A stretch of 64,000 nt of DNA from Paraburkholderia sabiae (GCF_030412785.1 NZ_CP125296.1:1488001-1552000), one strand, 5' to 3'; shown: positions 52,328 to 62,018, counted from the first letter of the stretch. Translations and numbers: made by a program. Notes: generated by a model from the letters alone, not told the origin.

Positions 52328-53734
52328 ATGACTTCCGATTCACTTCCTGCAAAGTTCAAGCCTTATACCCGCCAAACGATCAGCCAGGCGCCTCAATGGT
52401 CGTTGCTCCCGGAAGAGCTTCGCGAAGCAGTGCAGGTCGTCTCTCGCGTGATGCCGTTCCGAACCAACCAGTACGTGATGGACGAACTGATCGACTGGAA
52501 CAATGTTCCCGACGATCCGATCTATCGTCTGACTTTCCCGCATCAGGACATGCTTTCTCCGTCCGACTACTCGAAACTGAGAGACCTTGTGCTGGTTCGG
52601 AAAGACGAGGCCGCGATCGAAGATGCGGTGCGCGGTATCCGGCTGGCGATGAATCCCCACCCAGCTGGTCAGATGACTCACAACGTGCCTTTCATGAACG
52701 GCCAGCCAGTGAGCGGGCTCCAGCACAAGTACAAAGAGACGGTCCTCTTCTTCCCCAGCGCCGGGCAGACATGTCACGCATATTGCACGTTCTGTTTCCG
52801 TTGGCCGCAGTTCGTCGGAATGGACGATCTGAAGTTCGATGCGCGTGAATCAAGCGAACTGGTCGCCTATCTGAAGCTGCATCCCGAAGTGACCGATGTG
52901 CTGATCACCGGGGGCGACCCGCTCATCATGAACACACGTTCGCTCGCCGGTTACATCGAGCCGCTGCTCGTCCCCGAACTCGCGCACATCCAGAATATCC
53001 GTATCGGCACCAAGTCGGTTGCGTATTGGCCTCAGCGCTTCGTGACGGACAAGGATTCGGATGATCTGCTCCGTCTATTCGAAAAGGTCGTGGCGGCCGG
53101 CAAAAATCTGGCGATCATGGGCCACTACAATCATCCGGCTGAAATTCGCACGCCGATCGCGCAACGAGCGGTGAAACGCATCGTGTCGACGGGCGCCACG
53201 CTGCGATTGCAGGCACCGTTGATTCGCCATATCAACGAAGATCCGAAGGGCTGGGTCGAACTCTGGACAACGGGCGTACGGCTGGGTGCCATTCCGTACT
53301 ACATGTTTGTCGAGAGAGACACGGGCCCAAGCCACTATTTCCAGTTGCCGCTCGCCCGGGCCTACGAGATATTCCAGTCCGCGTACAGTTCGGTATCCGG
53401 TCTGGCGCGCACTGTTCGCGGCCCGTCGATGAGCGCGTTCCCCGGCAAGGTCGTGGTGGACGGCATCGTCGAAATTGCGGGCGAGAAGGTTTTCGCGTTG
53501 CAGTTCCTGCAAGCGCGTAAGCCCGAGTGGGTTCGCCGGCCCTTCTATGCGAAGTTCGATCCCAAGGCGACCTGGCTCAACGATCTCGTTCCCGCGTTTG
53601 GGGAAAAGAAATTCTTCTTCGAAACGGACGCGGAAGCTCCGCACAAATCCCTGCAAGTCGTCACGCGACACACAGGCAGATATGTGCCGGGCGCGACGTC
53701 GGAGACATCGCAACCGCTCGCAGTCGAAGCGTAA
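52328..53734 (+). CDS. KamA family radical SAM protein (lysine 2,3-aminomutase-like)
   Basis: 468 residues from ATG 52328, with AGAGGA upstream; an open frame reaching back to 51767 is antisense to LysR and rejected. The radical SAM cluster is C149-x3-C153-x2-C156 ([12 protein letters not shown]). [12 protein letters not shown] and the PLP lysine candidate Lys374 in [11 protein letters not shown] follow. The usual PGGGGK lysine motif of true lysine aminomutase is absent; this resembles the EpmB/KamA-like branch. A 1,2-amino shift on an unknown amino acid is the likely reaction. A ferredoxin gene follows at once and could supply the electron. Confidence 0.88.
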   Translation: MTSDSLPAKFKPYTRQTISQAPQWSLLPEELREAVQVVSRVMPFRTNQYVMDELIDWNNVPDDPIYRLTFPHQDMLSPSDYSKLRDLVLVRKDEAAIEDAVRGIRLAMNPHPAGQMTHNVPFMNGQPVSGLQHKYKETVLFFPSAGQTCHAYCTFCFRWPQFVGMDDLKFDARESSELVAYLKLHPEVTDVLITGGDPLIMNTRSLAGYIEPLLVPELAHIQNIRIGTKSVAYWPQRFVTDKDSDDLLRLFEKVVAAGKNLAIMGHYNHPAEIRTPIAQRAVKRIVSTGATLRLQAPLIRHINEDPKGWVELWTTGVRLGAIPYYMFVERDTGPSHYFQLPLARAYEIFQSAYSSVSGLARTVRGPSMSAFPGKVVVDGIVEIAGEKVFALQFLQARKPEWVRRPFYAKFDPKATWLNDLVPAFGEKKFFFETDAEAPHKSLQVVTRHTGRYVPGATSETSQPLAVEA

Positions 53735-53743
53735 CTTCACGAG

Positions 53744-53765
53744 ACGGCCCGCTCACACGGGCCGT
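53744..53765 (+). other. Hairpin between kamA-like and ferredoxin genes
   Basis: ACGGCCCG and CGGGCCGT around a 6-base loop, in the 62-bp gap. No T-tract; may adjust relative expression of the two genes. Confidence 0.5.
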
Positions 53766-53796
53766 TGCCGGATTCGTTCAACGCCCCGGAGGACGC

Positions 53797-54138
53797 ATGG
53801 CGTACGTTGTAACCGAGAGCTGCATCCAGTGTCGTTATACGGACTGTGTCGAGGTCTGTCCTACCGACTGTTTCCGTGAAGGTCCGAATTTTCTGGTCAT
53901 TGACCCGGACGAGTGCATCGATTGCGGAGTCTGTGCCCCAGAGTGCCCGGTTGATGCGATCTCCTCGTCCGAGGAGATCGCTGGAACAGAGCAGCACGTT
54001 TTCATCGAACTCAACGCGTCGCTGGCCAAAGCATGGCCGACGATCACAACCCGACAGTCGCCGCTACCCGACGCGGAAGAATGGAAGGACGTCAAATCCA
54101 AGCTAACGCATCTCGCTCGCGACTCTGTGACCGGTTGA
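53797..54138 (+). CDS. fdxA: 7Fe ferredoxin (FdxA type)
   Basis: 113 residues. [14 protein letters not shown] carries the 3Fe-4S set and [12 protein letters not shown] the 4Fe-4S set, the Azotobacter-type ferredoxin layout with a C-terminal extension. Low-potential electron carrier. It lies 62 bp after the KamA-like gene, on the same strand, and is the probable reductant for its radical SAM cluster. Confidence 0.95.
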   Translation: MAYVVTESCIQCRYTDCVEVCPTDCFREGPNFLVIDPDECIDCGVCAPECPVDAISSSEEIAGTEQHVFIELNASLAKAWPTITTRQSPLPDAEEWKDVKSKLTHLARDSVTG

Positions 54139-54177
54139 GCGTCCGTAAAAGAACACTCGTGAAAACGCAGGCAGCCG

Positions 54178-54471
54178 CTAAATCAGCTCGCCCTGGAGAA
54201 TCAGAAGCTCCCGGCTCGATGCCTGCGTCGCAAACCTGGCGGCTTCCTGATACTCCGCGTCCTCGTAGCAAGCCTTTGCCTGTTCGTAGGATGGAAACTC
54301 GACGACGATGACTCGCGAGCTTGTCCGAGCTTCTCTGAGCACGGTTTGCGTATCGAGCACCTTGACCTTGGCATCGTACCTGGCGGCGATGGGCGCCCAC
54401 AACTCACCATATCGCTTCTGCGCATCCTGATCCTTGACACCTTCGCCCAGAATGAGCCAATAACCTTTCAT
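54178..54471 (-). CDS. DUF1330 family protein
   Basis: 97 residues from ATG 54471 with AGGAG 11 bases upstream. The dimeric ferredoxin-like fold is suggested by MKGYWLILGEGV, YGELWAPIAARY and VIVVEFPSYEQAKACYED, the core DUF1330 pattern. Biochemical role unknown. Last gene of the racemase / Ldh2 unit, 19 bp after the Ldh2 stop. Confidence 0.9.
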   Translation of the reverse strand: MKGYWLILGEGVKDQDAQKRYGELWAPIAARYDAKVKVLDTQTVLREARTSSRVIVVEFPSYEQAKACYEDAEYQEAARFATQASSRELLILQGELI

Positions 54472-54490
54472 TGCTTTATCTCCTGTCGAC

Positions 54491-55471
54491 TCAGATCGAA
54501 GCCTTCCCTGATGCATACGAGCGCACCGTGTTCATCACATCATCCGGAACGTCGATCTCGCGAACCGTAATGTGACTACCAGGAATGCGGACTCCGGCAC
54601 CTGCGAGCCTTTCGAGCTGCGTCGCGAGGCGAGCTTCGAAATCTTGCGCAAACACATCGGCCTTCAGCGCCACCAGGAACAGCCCGATGCCTGGCGTCTC
54701 GCCGCCTTCTGCATAGTGAGGCGCGTCCATTGACCAGTTCGCCCCCGTCATGCCCGCCGCGAGAATTTCCATCATCATCGCGATGTTGGCGCCCCGCGCG
54801 CCCCCGAATGCCAACAGCAGGCCCTTAATGGCCGCCCTGGCGTCCGTAGTCGGCGCGCCTTGCGCATCCACTGCCCAGCCTTCGGGAATCGTCTCGCCAG
54901 CCTCTGCTGCCCTTCGAACACTGACAAATGCCGTGGCGCTGGACGCCTGATCGATAACGAGAGGCCGTGCGTTTGCCACTGGTGCGCCAAAAGACACGGG
55001 GTTGGTTCCGTAGACGGCCTTCCCGCTTTCAAGCGTGGTCATCTGCGCGGTCGCGTTGCAGGTTCCGAGCGCAACGAGCCCTGCCTCCGCGAGCCGGCGG
55101 GTGTAGTAGCCAAGCTCACCAACTGTGAAGCTGTTGGACACGGCCAGTGTGACGACACCATAGGTGTTCGCCCTCTCTACGATCTCGTCGAACACCCGAT
55201 CGTATGCCAGTTGCGCGATGCCGCCCCGCGCGTCAATCCGTACGGCCGCCAGCGCTGGAAACGAGATCTGCGGCTCGGCATGCGCAGCAATTCTGCCTTT
55301 GACGAAGCCATCCAGGTAATCCGGAAGATGGGCGAAACCAACCGCCTTGCTGCCGGCGAGTTCAGCCGATATCACCGCATCGGCGAGTGAATGCGCAATC
55401 GCATCATTTGCACCTGCACCTTTGATCGCATCGAACGCGATGCGCCGTGCCGCTTCAGCCTCGTATCTCAT
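54491..55471 (-). CDS. Ldh2/malate-lactate dehydrogenase family oxidoreductase (pyrroline-2-carboxylate reductase candidate)
   Basis: 326 residues from ATG 55471; the earlier start is a TTG. Family motifs: KAVGFAHLPDYL, LAVSNSFTVGELGYY with the catalytic-region His replaced by Ser/Thr residues typical of the imine reductase branch, and GTNPVSFGAP. This family (DpkA) includes Delta1-pyrroline-2-carboxylate and piperideine-2-carboxylate reductases. It lies 82 bp after the proline-racemase-family gene, the usual pairing in trans-3-hydroxyproline breakdown. Confidence 0.9.
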   Translation of the reverse strand: MRYEAEAARRIAFDAIKGAGANDAIAHSLADAVISAELAGSKAVGFAHLPDYLDGFVKGRIAAHAEPQISFPALAAVRIDARGGIAQLAYDRVFDEIVERANTYGVVTLAVSNSFTVGELGYYTRRLAEAGLVALGTCNATAQMTTLESGKAVYGTNPVSFGAPVANARPLVIDQASSATAFVSVRRAAEAGETIPEGWAVDAQGAPTTDARAAIKGLLLAFGGARGANIAMMMEILAAGMTGANWSMDAPHYAEGGETPGIGLFLVALKADVFAQDFEARLATQLERLAGAGVRIPGSHITVREIDVPDDVMNTVRSYASGKASI

Positions 55472-55553
55472 CGTCTCATCACCAGAATGCAAATGGTGGA
55501 CGACGCGCGTCGCCCACCTGTTACTGCCCGCGAGGATCGTTGGTTGCCGTGTT

Positions 55554-56606
55554 TCAGGCCCAGATATCGCCCATCGTGAAGCCGTTCACGAAGGGGTCGT
55601 CGGGGTCGAGCACGTAGGTGTTGTAGCCATAGATCCACGAACGGCCGGAGATGGTCGGAACCACGGCCGGAATGTCGCCGATCTTCGTCTGCTCGACGAG
55701 GTTGCCCGTGAATACTGTTCCCAGCACGCCTTCGTGCCGGAAAGGCTGATTGATATCCAGTTGGCCCTTTGCGTGAAGCGTGGCCATCTTCGCGGACGTG
55801 CCCGTGCCGCAAGGGCACCGGTCGATAGCACCCGTCCACGTTGCCGGGTTATCGAAGTCGATCGCCCCGCTCGCGACCGTCACCGCGTTCTTCCAGTCTG
55901 CATTCGGGCTGTCGGTCGGCCCGGACAACTGCGCAATCGTGATGCCGTAGCCAGGATAATGCGGATGCGCAACGGGTAATTGCTCCTGCGCTGCCTTCAG
56001 GATCAGCGCGGATACTCGTGTGATCTCGCGTCCGTGCTCGGGCTTGAGTTCGAGTCCCTTGAACTGGCGAACGTCGGCGATGACGTAGAACATGCCGCCC
56101 CAACCCACATCGACAGTGATCTTGCCGAGGTGAGGCACGTCGATAATCTTCTCGAGATGAGCCTCAAATGCCGGCACGTTCCGGAACGTGACCGACGTCA
56201 CCTTTCCGTTGCTGCACTCTGCCCTGATACCGATCAGACCTGCGGGTGCTTCGAGCTGAAACTCCGTGACCGGCTCCTGCATCGGAATCATGCCGGTTTC
56301 TAGCAGCACCGTTGCAACAGAGATCGTGTTGCCCCCGCTCATCACGGGATACTCGACCTGCTCCATGATGATGTAGCCCGCCGCGGCATCGGGGTGCTTC
56401 GCAGGCACTACCAGATTGCAGCACAGCGGCGGATAGCCGCGCGGCTCGCGCAGCATCAGCATGCGAATCTGATCATCGTTCTCTTCGAGCCACTTCATCT
56501 GCTCGTAAACGGTGTTCCCCGGAATATGGGGAACGCCGCCGGTGATCACGCGCATCGGCTCACCGGAGTGAGTTTCGACTGCATGAAAAGTGCGTTTGAA
56601 AGTCAT
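55554..56606 (-). CDS. Proline racemase superfamily protein with Ser/Cys pair
   Basis: 350 residues. The first catalytic position is Ser90 in PVMSGGNTISV, where proline racemases and hydroxyproline epimerases have Cys; the second is Cys266 in RCPCGTGTSAK. Ser/Cys members are known with 4-hydroxyproline epimerase and trans-3-hydroxyproline dehydratase activity, whereas plain dehydratases are Cys/Thr. With the Ldh2 gene downstream, dehydration of a hydroxyproline to pyrroline-2-carboxylate and its reduction to proline is the simplest reading. Confidence 0.93.
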   Translation of the reverse strand: MTFKRTFHAVETHSGEPMRVITGGVPHIPGNTVYEQMKWLEENDDQIRMLMLREPRGYPPLCCNLVVPAKHPDAAAGYIIMEQVEYPVMSGGNTISVATVLLETGMIPMQEPVTEFQLEAPAGLIGIRAECSNGKVTSVTFRNVPAFEAHLEKIIDVPHLGKITVDVGWGGMFYVIADVRQFKGLELKPEHGREITRVSALILKAAQEQLPVAHPHYPGYGITIAQLSGPTDSPNADWKNAVTVASGAIDFDNPATWTGAIDRCPCGTGTSAKMATLHAKGQLDINQPFRHEGVLGTVFTGNLVEQTKIGDIPAVVPTISGRSWIYGYNTYVLDPDDPFVNGFTMGDIWA

Positions 56607-57211
56607 GATCTTTCCGTTTCGTACATTCTGTGCCAGTAATGATCTTGCTCGACCTCGCGCGAGTACCGCGTTCAGCAGAACGCTTCGTTCCTTACCGCTC
56701 TCGCCTGATATCCACCTTACTAGTTATATCCGAGCACGGCTGCGGACGTCACCTGCGGATTCTCGTCCGTACACCGCATCAAACTCGCCGTCGGCGCTTT
56801 CAACAGCCTCCAGTAGCTTCCGTGGCGCGTCGGATCCAGCCTTGCGCGTTCGATTGTTTCCGTTCGAGTCACCGGGGTCTCGCCCGCTTGATTTTGCTGC
56901 CGCATGATTCTGACCTCTTCAGACTGTAGTTGCGGTAAGGCTAAGACGGACGACGTACCCAGATCAGACATGCGGCGCATGCGCGCGCGTTCGGGAACCA
57001 TCAGCCGGAACAGTGGCGTCAGGGACTTCTGTACCCTGCCAACCCAGAAGCAAACATACGCCGGTGAGGTAGCCGACCCATTAGGTTTGATCCGCGTTGT
57101 ACTGATCATAAGCGGCGTTTAGGTAAAGGGCGGACGGGAAGCTGCGCATCATCATTCGAGTTGTCACACTGCCACAACGACTATCCAATCGCCTTTAACA
57201 AAGGGGTATTG
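56607..57211. other. Intergenic region between racemase and the DddQ-like gene
   Basis: About 600 bp between divergent genes. It should hold two promoters. A minus-strand frame of 129 codons at 56720-57109 has no ribosome-binding site, family or codon bias and is not called. Nothing else recognised. Confidence 0.45.
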
Positions 57212-57799
57212 ATGACGACCCGCCCTGAAGTCCTAACCGATTTCATCCATGTAGTTCGACTGCTTTTCGCATCTGACCGTATCCCCCTCGAAGGGCGAAG
57301 AATCGCTGAACAAGTGTTCGCGAGACTGGACGAACCGTCAGACGACGGACAAAGGGCGAGTGCACACTATCCGGCTTGCGACTGGCTCGACGCATCGCTC
57401 GCTCCCCTTGATGAAGACGCGAGATTCCGTGACATCGCAAAAGCGTTGAAGGCGGTTGCGCCCTTGCTCGGGTGGCGCCGCAGGACATCTGGTCCCCACG
57501 GCAGTGCAGGCTACGTCGAGCAGCATGTGAATGGCATCATTTGCGGGCCCGGTGGTGCGGAAAGTCGACACGACGTTCAGCTTGGACTCACTATCATGCT
57601 TCCTCATACGCGGTATCCGGATCACAGCCATCCTCCCGAAGAGGCATACGTGCTGCTGAGTCCCGGCGAATTTCGGCAAGGCGATGATGAATGGGCTGAC
57701 CCGGGTTTAGGCGGCGGCATCTTCAACACGCCAAACATCGTGCACGCGATGCGCTCGGATGCGTCTCCATTTCTCGCACTGTGGTGCCTCCTCGTCTGA
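57212..57799 (+). CDS. DMSP lyase-like cupin (DddQ family)
   Basis: 195 residues from ATG 57212 with AAAGGGG upstream. C-terminal cupin: TRYPDHSHPPEEAY contains His138, His140, Glu144 and Tyr146, and NIVHAMRSD contains His178. The spacing of His140, Glu144, Tyr146 and His178 equals that of DddQ residues 125, 129, 131 and 163 as I recall them. DddQ releases DMS and acrylate from dimethylsulfoniopropionate. Divergent from the racemase gene and convergent with the binding-protein gene. An isomerase or other cupin activity remains possible. Confidence 0.87.
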   Translation: MTTRPEVLTDFIHVVRLLFASDRIPLEGRRIAEQVFARLDEPSDDGQRASAHYPACDWLDASLAPLDEDARFRDIAKALKAVAPLLGWRRRTSGPHGSAGYVEQHVNGIICGPGGAESRHDVQLGLTIMLPHTRYPDHSHPPEEAYVLLSPGEFRQGDDEWADPGLGGGIFNTPNIVHAMRSDASPFLALWCLLV

Positions 57800-57848
57800 A
57801 GCGGGCATATCGGACGGTTGCACAGCGACGCTAACCAACAAGAACACA

Positions 57849-57876
57849 GAGCACCGCAGACAGTTCTGCGGTGCTC
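57849..57876. terminator. Intrinsic terminator between convergent genes
   Basis: Perfect 12-bp stem (GAGCACCGCAGA with TCTGCGGTGCTC), 4-base loop. The minus-strand side continues into TGTGTTCTTGTT, so it ends the binding-protein transcript; the plus side also benefits. Confidence 0.8.
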
Positions 57877-57898
57877 CGTTCACACCTTCGTTTGCCCG

Positions 57899-58975
57899 CT
57901 ACTTCGCACCGAGCCACACCGCGAATTTCTGATTCAGGTCGTCCGAATGATCTGCCCAGAATGCCACGTCGACGTCGACGGCAGTTTTCTGATTGGCTGG
58001 ATTCGTCGGGAGATACGGAGTGACTGAAGGATCAACCAGGGAGATCGAGGATTTGCGCATCGGTCCCAATGCTGTGGCGGAACCCAGTTTCGCGAGTTGT
58101 TCCGTGGACGTCGAAAAATGAAGAAAGTCCTGAGCTGCTTTCAGGTTCTTCGTTCCCTTCACGACCGCCAGACCCTCGATGTTCTTCACCTCGCCATCCC
58201 ATACGAATCCGAACGGCTTCTTGTCCTGGGCGATCGCTGTCCAGATCCGGTTGCAGTAAGCGCTCGTCATCGAGACTTCGCGGTCAGCCAGCAGTTGAGG
58301 CGGTTGAGCGCCCGCTTCCCACCAGACGATCGACGACTTGATCGTGTCCAGCTTCTTGAATGCACGGTTGACGCCTTCCGGAGTGCCCAGTACCTTGTAC
58401 ACGTCAGCCGGCTTTACGCCGTCAGCCAGCAGGGCCCATTCCAGAGCGGCTTCGGGCGACTTCCGCAGGCCTCGCTTGCCGGGGAATTTCTTCAGATCGA
58501 AAAAATCCGCGACCGTTTTCGGCTCTCCGTTCTTGAACGCGTCCTTGTTGTACGTGATCACGGTCGACCATGCTACGTTGCCGACCATGCAGTCCGTCAC
58601 ACCTCCCGGCAGGAAATCCGCCTTCGCCGCTGTGCCGTTCTTGCCGGCGGGCAGCGCTGCGACATTGACCTTTTCGAGCAGCCCCTCGTCGCAGGCCCGG
58701 ATCGCATCGGCCATCTGGATATCGACGACGTCCCAGGTAACGTTGTTGGTCTGAACCTGGCTTCGGATCTGGGCGATGCCGCCGTTGTAGACGTCGGTCT
58801 TCACGTTCGTGCCGTCCTTCGCAGCGAACGGCTTCGCTGCTGTTGCGATCTGGGCATCCTGGTATGAGCCGCCCCAGCTCGCAAATACGATATCGGCCGC
58901 GCTAGCAGAGACACTTCCGACCGCGGCGGCGACCAGCAGCGCAAGCTTCGCTGAATGGTTGAATTTCAGTTTCAT
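57899..58975 (-). CDS. ABC transporter substrate-binding protein, spermidine/putrescine (PotD/PotF) type, orphan
   Basis: 358 residues from ATG 58975 with AAGGAAG upstream. Signal peptide MKLKFNHSAKLALLVAAAVGSVSASA. The mature start ADIVFASWGGSYQDAQ and WDVVDIQMADAIRACDEGLL are typical of the polyamine / betaine-type family 1 binding proteins. No permease or ATPase lies in the window. It may serve a transporter elsewhere for a cationic compound such as a betaine. Confidence 0.92.
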   Translation of the reverse strand: MKLKFNHSAKLALLVAAAVGSVSASAADIVFASWGGSYQDAQIATAAKPFAAKDGTNVKTDVYNGGIAQIRSQVQTNNVTWDVVDIQMADAIRACDEGLLEKVNVAALPAGKNGTAAKADFLPGGVTDCMVGNVAWSTVITYNKDAFKNGEPKTVADFFDLKKFPGKRGLRKSPEAALEWALLADGVKPADVYKVLGTPEGVNRAFKKLDTIKSSIVWWEAGAQPPQLLADREVSMTSAYCNRIWTAIAQDKKPFGFVWDGEVKNIEGLAVVKGTKNLKAAQDFLHFSTSTEQLAKLGSATALGPMRKSSISLVDPSVTPYLPTNPANQKTAVDVDVAFWADHSDDLNQKFAVWLGAK

Positions 58976-59650
58976 GCTCTCTTCCTTCGTATCGACGTCC
59001 AGTGGCACTGGTGAAGCCAATCGTCTTGGTTAAAAAGAAATACCTCTTTGCAAACTGCTCACTTCGAACCACCACCCCGTAGTACTGCAAAGTCGGAAGG
59101 TTCTCGATAATACTTAAGGACTACTACGCATCCATCATCGAATTTCCACTTGTCGGACGCGATGGAGTAGTACGGATATCGCTTCTGTACGCAGAACTCG
59201 AACGTAGCTCCGTCGACTCTCGTCGGACAGAATCACGTCAGCATGCGCCCTCCGAAGATTGAACCGATGACCAACATAAAATTGCTTACGAGGTCCTGTG
59301 CAGCCTCCTTTAAGCTGAACATCGGTTCAATTCATCCATACACAAGTTCAATATATACGCGATTTTTCGTCGTCAAAAATATTTTTTCAATGCGTTATCG
59401 CCCGATTTTCGAGGAAACCGGGGTATTCACCTACGTTTCATTGCGATATGCCGTGAACAATCGTTCAGCATTCGATTGCACATCGACTCCGTATTCGTGA
59501 ACGCTTGTTCAGTAAAAGGGTATGCTTTGATCGTCGGTGGAACGCCGGAGCTTCCCGATGGAAGGAACGGCTCAGGGCGGGATGCACGTTCGGGATAAAC
59601 TGACAAACTCAACGCAGGGGTGTCGGGTGCAAAGAACAGACAAGGAAACA
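58976..59650. other. Intergenic region between the binding protein and TetR genes
   Basis: About 675 bp between divergent genes, AT-rich around 59260-59480. It must hold both promoters. No open frame with a ribosome-binding site or known domain; no confident operator found. Confidence 0.45.
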
Positions 59651-60322
59651 ATGCAAACAACGTCGACGACGTCAACCGCTCTGAAGGACGACAGGAAGGA
59701 AGATCCCGGCCCCTACGATGGAATGAGGCTGAGACTGATCGAGTCGACGCTGGCGGTAGTTGGCGATGTCGGCCTCGAGAACCTGACCATCCGGCGGGTC
59801 AGCGATCACGCGGGCGTGTCGGTCGGCCTTGTTCATCATCACTTTGATAACAAGAAAAGTCTGGTCTACAAGACGTTCGAGCATCTCATTCGCAGAGTAC
59901 GTGACCAGTTGACGACCGGTCGCAGGGGCATCGCGAATCCCGTCGAGCGAATGAAGTTCACGGCAGACTTGTGCTTCAGCGATGAAGTGATGAGTCCAGG
60001 CGCAGCCAACGTATGGCCGCACATGTGGAGCTCGTCCGCTCATGACGCGGAAGTACAGAGACTCTGCGCGGCGTTTTCGAAGCGCTTGAGATCCAACTTC
60101 ATTTTCGATCTGCGACAGGCTGGCTGTGACCACACGATGGCAAGAATCCACGCGATTCAGGCCCTTGCTCTTGTTCACGGACTATGGATCGAACATCGCG
60201 TTGCCGCCAGCGTGACGATCGACGAAGTAATCGGGATCTTTCACGGGATGATCGACGACGCGACCAGACAGATATGGAAACTGAACATGTCCAGGGCCGC
60301 CAAATCCGCTACCGTCAGTTGA
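59651..60322 (+). CDS. TetR family transcriptional regulator (BetI-like)
   Basis: 223 residues from ATG 59651 with AAGGAAA upstream. Helix-turn-helix: LIESTLAVVGDVGLENLTIRR, AGVSVGLVHHHFDNKKSLVYK. The C-domain WPHMWSSSAHDAEVQRL and length fit the BetI group, which senses choline or betaines. Divergent from the binding-protein gene, which it probably controls; convergent with ETF-QO (8-bp gap). Confidence 0.92.
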   Translation: MQTTSTTSTALKDDRKEDPGPYDGMRLRLIESTLAVVGDVGLENLTIRRVSDHAGVSVGLVHHHFDNKKSLVYKTFEHLIRRVRDQLTTGRRGIANPVERMKFTADLCFSDEVMSPGAANVWPHMWSSSAHDAEVQRLCAAFSKRLRSNFIFDLRQAGCDHTMARIHAIQALALVHGLWIEHRVAASVTIDEVIGIFHGMIDDATRQIWKLNMSRAAKSATVS

Positions 60323-60329
60323 ACATCGC

Positions 60330-62018
60330 CTACATGTTCGGATAGTTCGGACCGCCGCCGCCTTCGGGCGTGACCCACACGATGTTCTGCGTCGGGTCCT
60401 TGATGTCGCACGTCTTGCAGTGGACGCAGTTCTGCGCGTTGATTTGCAGACGATCTTCGTTACTGTCCGCTTTCACGAATTCATAGACACCTGCCGGACA
60501 GAAGCGCGCTTCCGGTCCCGCGTAGGTTCGCAGATTCACGTTCACGGGCACGCTCGCATCCTTGAGCGTCAAATGCGCGGGCTGGTTCTCTTCGTGGTTC
60601 GTGTTCGAGATGAACACCGACGACAGACGGTCGAACGTCAGCTTGCCGTCCGGCTTCGGATACTCGATCGGTTTGCACTGCGACGCCGGCTTCAGCATCT
60701 CGTGGTCCCAGTGCTGATGATGCAGCGTCCAGGGCACGTTGCCGCCCATCAGCTTCTGCTCGATGCCGACCATCAGCGTGCCGAGGTACAGGCCCTTGCT
60801 CATCCATTGCTTGAAGTTACGTGCGCGATAAAGCTCGGTGTGCAGCCATGAGGTCTTGAACGACTCGGGGTACGCCGCGAGTTCGTCGCTCTGACGTCCC
60901 GCTTGCACGGCGTCGAAAGCGGCGTCGGCGGCGAGCATGCCTGTCTTGATTGCCGCGTGCGAGCCCTTGATCCGCGACGCGTTCAGGAAGCCCGCGTCAT
61001 CGCCGACCAGCGCGCCGCCCGGGAACACGAGCTTCGGCAGCGACAGCAGGCCGCCCGCCGTGATCGCGCGCGCGCCGTACGACACACGCTTGCCGCCTTC
61101 GAGGAACTTGCGGATTTCCGGGTGCGTCTTGTAGCGCTGGAATTCTTCGAACGGCGACAGATACGGGTTCGAATAGCCGAGGCCGACCACGAACCCGACC
61201 ATCACCTGATTGTTGTCGATGTGATAGAGGAACGAGCCGCCATAGGTCTGCGTATCGAGCGGCCAGCCGGCCGTGTGGATCACGAGGCCCGGCTTGTGCT
61301 TTGCGGGATCAATCTCCCACAGTTCCTTGATGCCGATGCCGTACACCTGCGGATCGGCGCCGTCACGCAGCTTGAATTTGTCCGACAGCTGGCGTCCGAG
61401 ATGCCCGCGCGCGCCTTCGCAGAACAGCGTGTATTTCGCGTGCAACTCCATGCCGAGCTGGAAATTTTCCGTCGGCTCGCCGTCCTTGCCGATACCGAGA
61501 TTGCCCGTCGCGACGCCTTTCACCGAGCCGTCGTCGTTGTACAGGACTTCAGCCGCCGCAAAGCCCGGGAAAATCTCGACGCCCAGCGCTTCCGCCTGCT
61601 GACCCAGCCAGCGCGTGACGTTCGCGAGGCTGATCACGTAGTTGCCGTGATTCTTGAAATTGTCCGGCAACGCCCAGTTCGGCACCGATTTCGCGCCCGT
61701 TTCGTTCAGGAACAGGAAGCGGTCTTCCGTCACTTCGACGTCGAGCGGCGCGCCTTTTTCCTTCCAGTCCGGGATCAGTTCGTTCAGCGCGCGCGGGTCC
61801 ATCACCGCGCCCGAGAGGATATGCGCCCCGATTTCCGAGCCTTTTTCGAGCACGCAGACGCCAATTTCGACGCCTTTTTCGGCGGCGCGCTGCTTCAGGC
61901 GAATGGCCGCGGACAGGCCGGCCGGGCCGCCGCCGACGATCACGACGTCGTACTCCATCGATTCCCGTGGACCGAATTGCTCAACCAGACTTTGCGCGTT
62001 CATATTCAACGTACTCAT
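60330..62018 (-). CDS. Electron transfer flavoprotein-ubiquinone oxidoreductase
   Basis: 562 residues, the usual length. FAD motif VVIVGGGPAGLSAAIRL at the N-terminus, quinone-binding and membrane-surface segments in the middle, and a C-terminal 4Fe-4S domain (RFCPAGVYEF, then NCVHCKTCDIKDP). It passes electrons from reduced ETF to the quinone pool, serving acyl-CoA, dimethylglycine and sarcosine dehydrogenases. Likely housekeeping, but useful to the amine catabolism around it. ATG 62018. Confidence 0.97.
   Translation of the reverse strand: MSTLNMNAQSLVEQFGPRESMEYDVVIVGGGPAGLSAAIRLKQRAAEKGVEIGVCVLEKGSEIGAHILSGAVMDPRALNELIPDWKEKGAPLDVEVTEDRFLFLNETGAKSVPNWALPDNFKNHGNYVISLANVTRWLGQQAEALGVEIFPGFAAAEVLYNDDGSVKGVATGNLGIGKDGEPTENFQLGMELHAKYTLFCEGARGHLGRQLSDKFKLRDGADPQVYGIGIKELWEIDPAKHKPGLVIHTAGWPLDTQTYGGSFLYHIDNNQVMVGFVVGLGYSNPYLSPFEEFQRYKTHPEIRKFLEGGKRVSYGARAITAGGLLSLPKLVFPGGALVGDDAGFLNASRIKGSHAAIKTGMLAADAAFDAVQAGRQSDELAAYPESFKTSWLHTELYRARNFKQWMSKGLYLGTLMVGIEQKLMGGNVPWTLHHQHWDHEMLKPASQCKPIEYPKPDGKLTFDRLSSVFISNTNHEENQPAHLTLKDASVPVNVNLRTYAGPEARFCPAGVYEFVKADSNEDRLQINAQNCVHCKTCDIKDPTQNIVWVTPEGGGGPNYPNM

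Noticed and set aside
56720..57109. Minus-strand frame of 129 codons
   Set aside because: No recognisable domain or ribosome-binding site; lies in a divergent promoter region.
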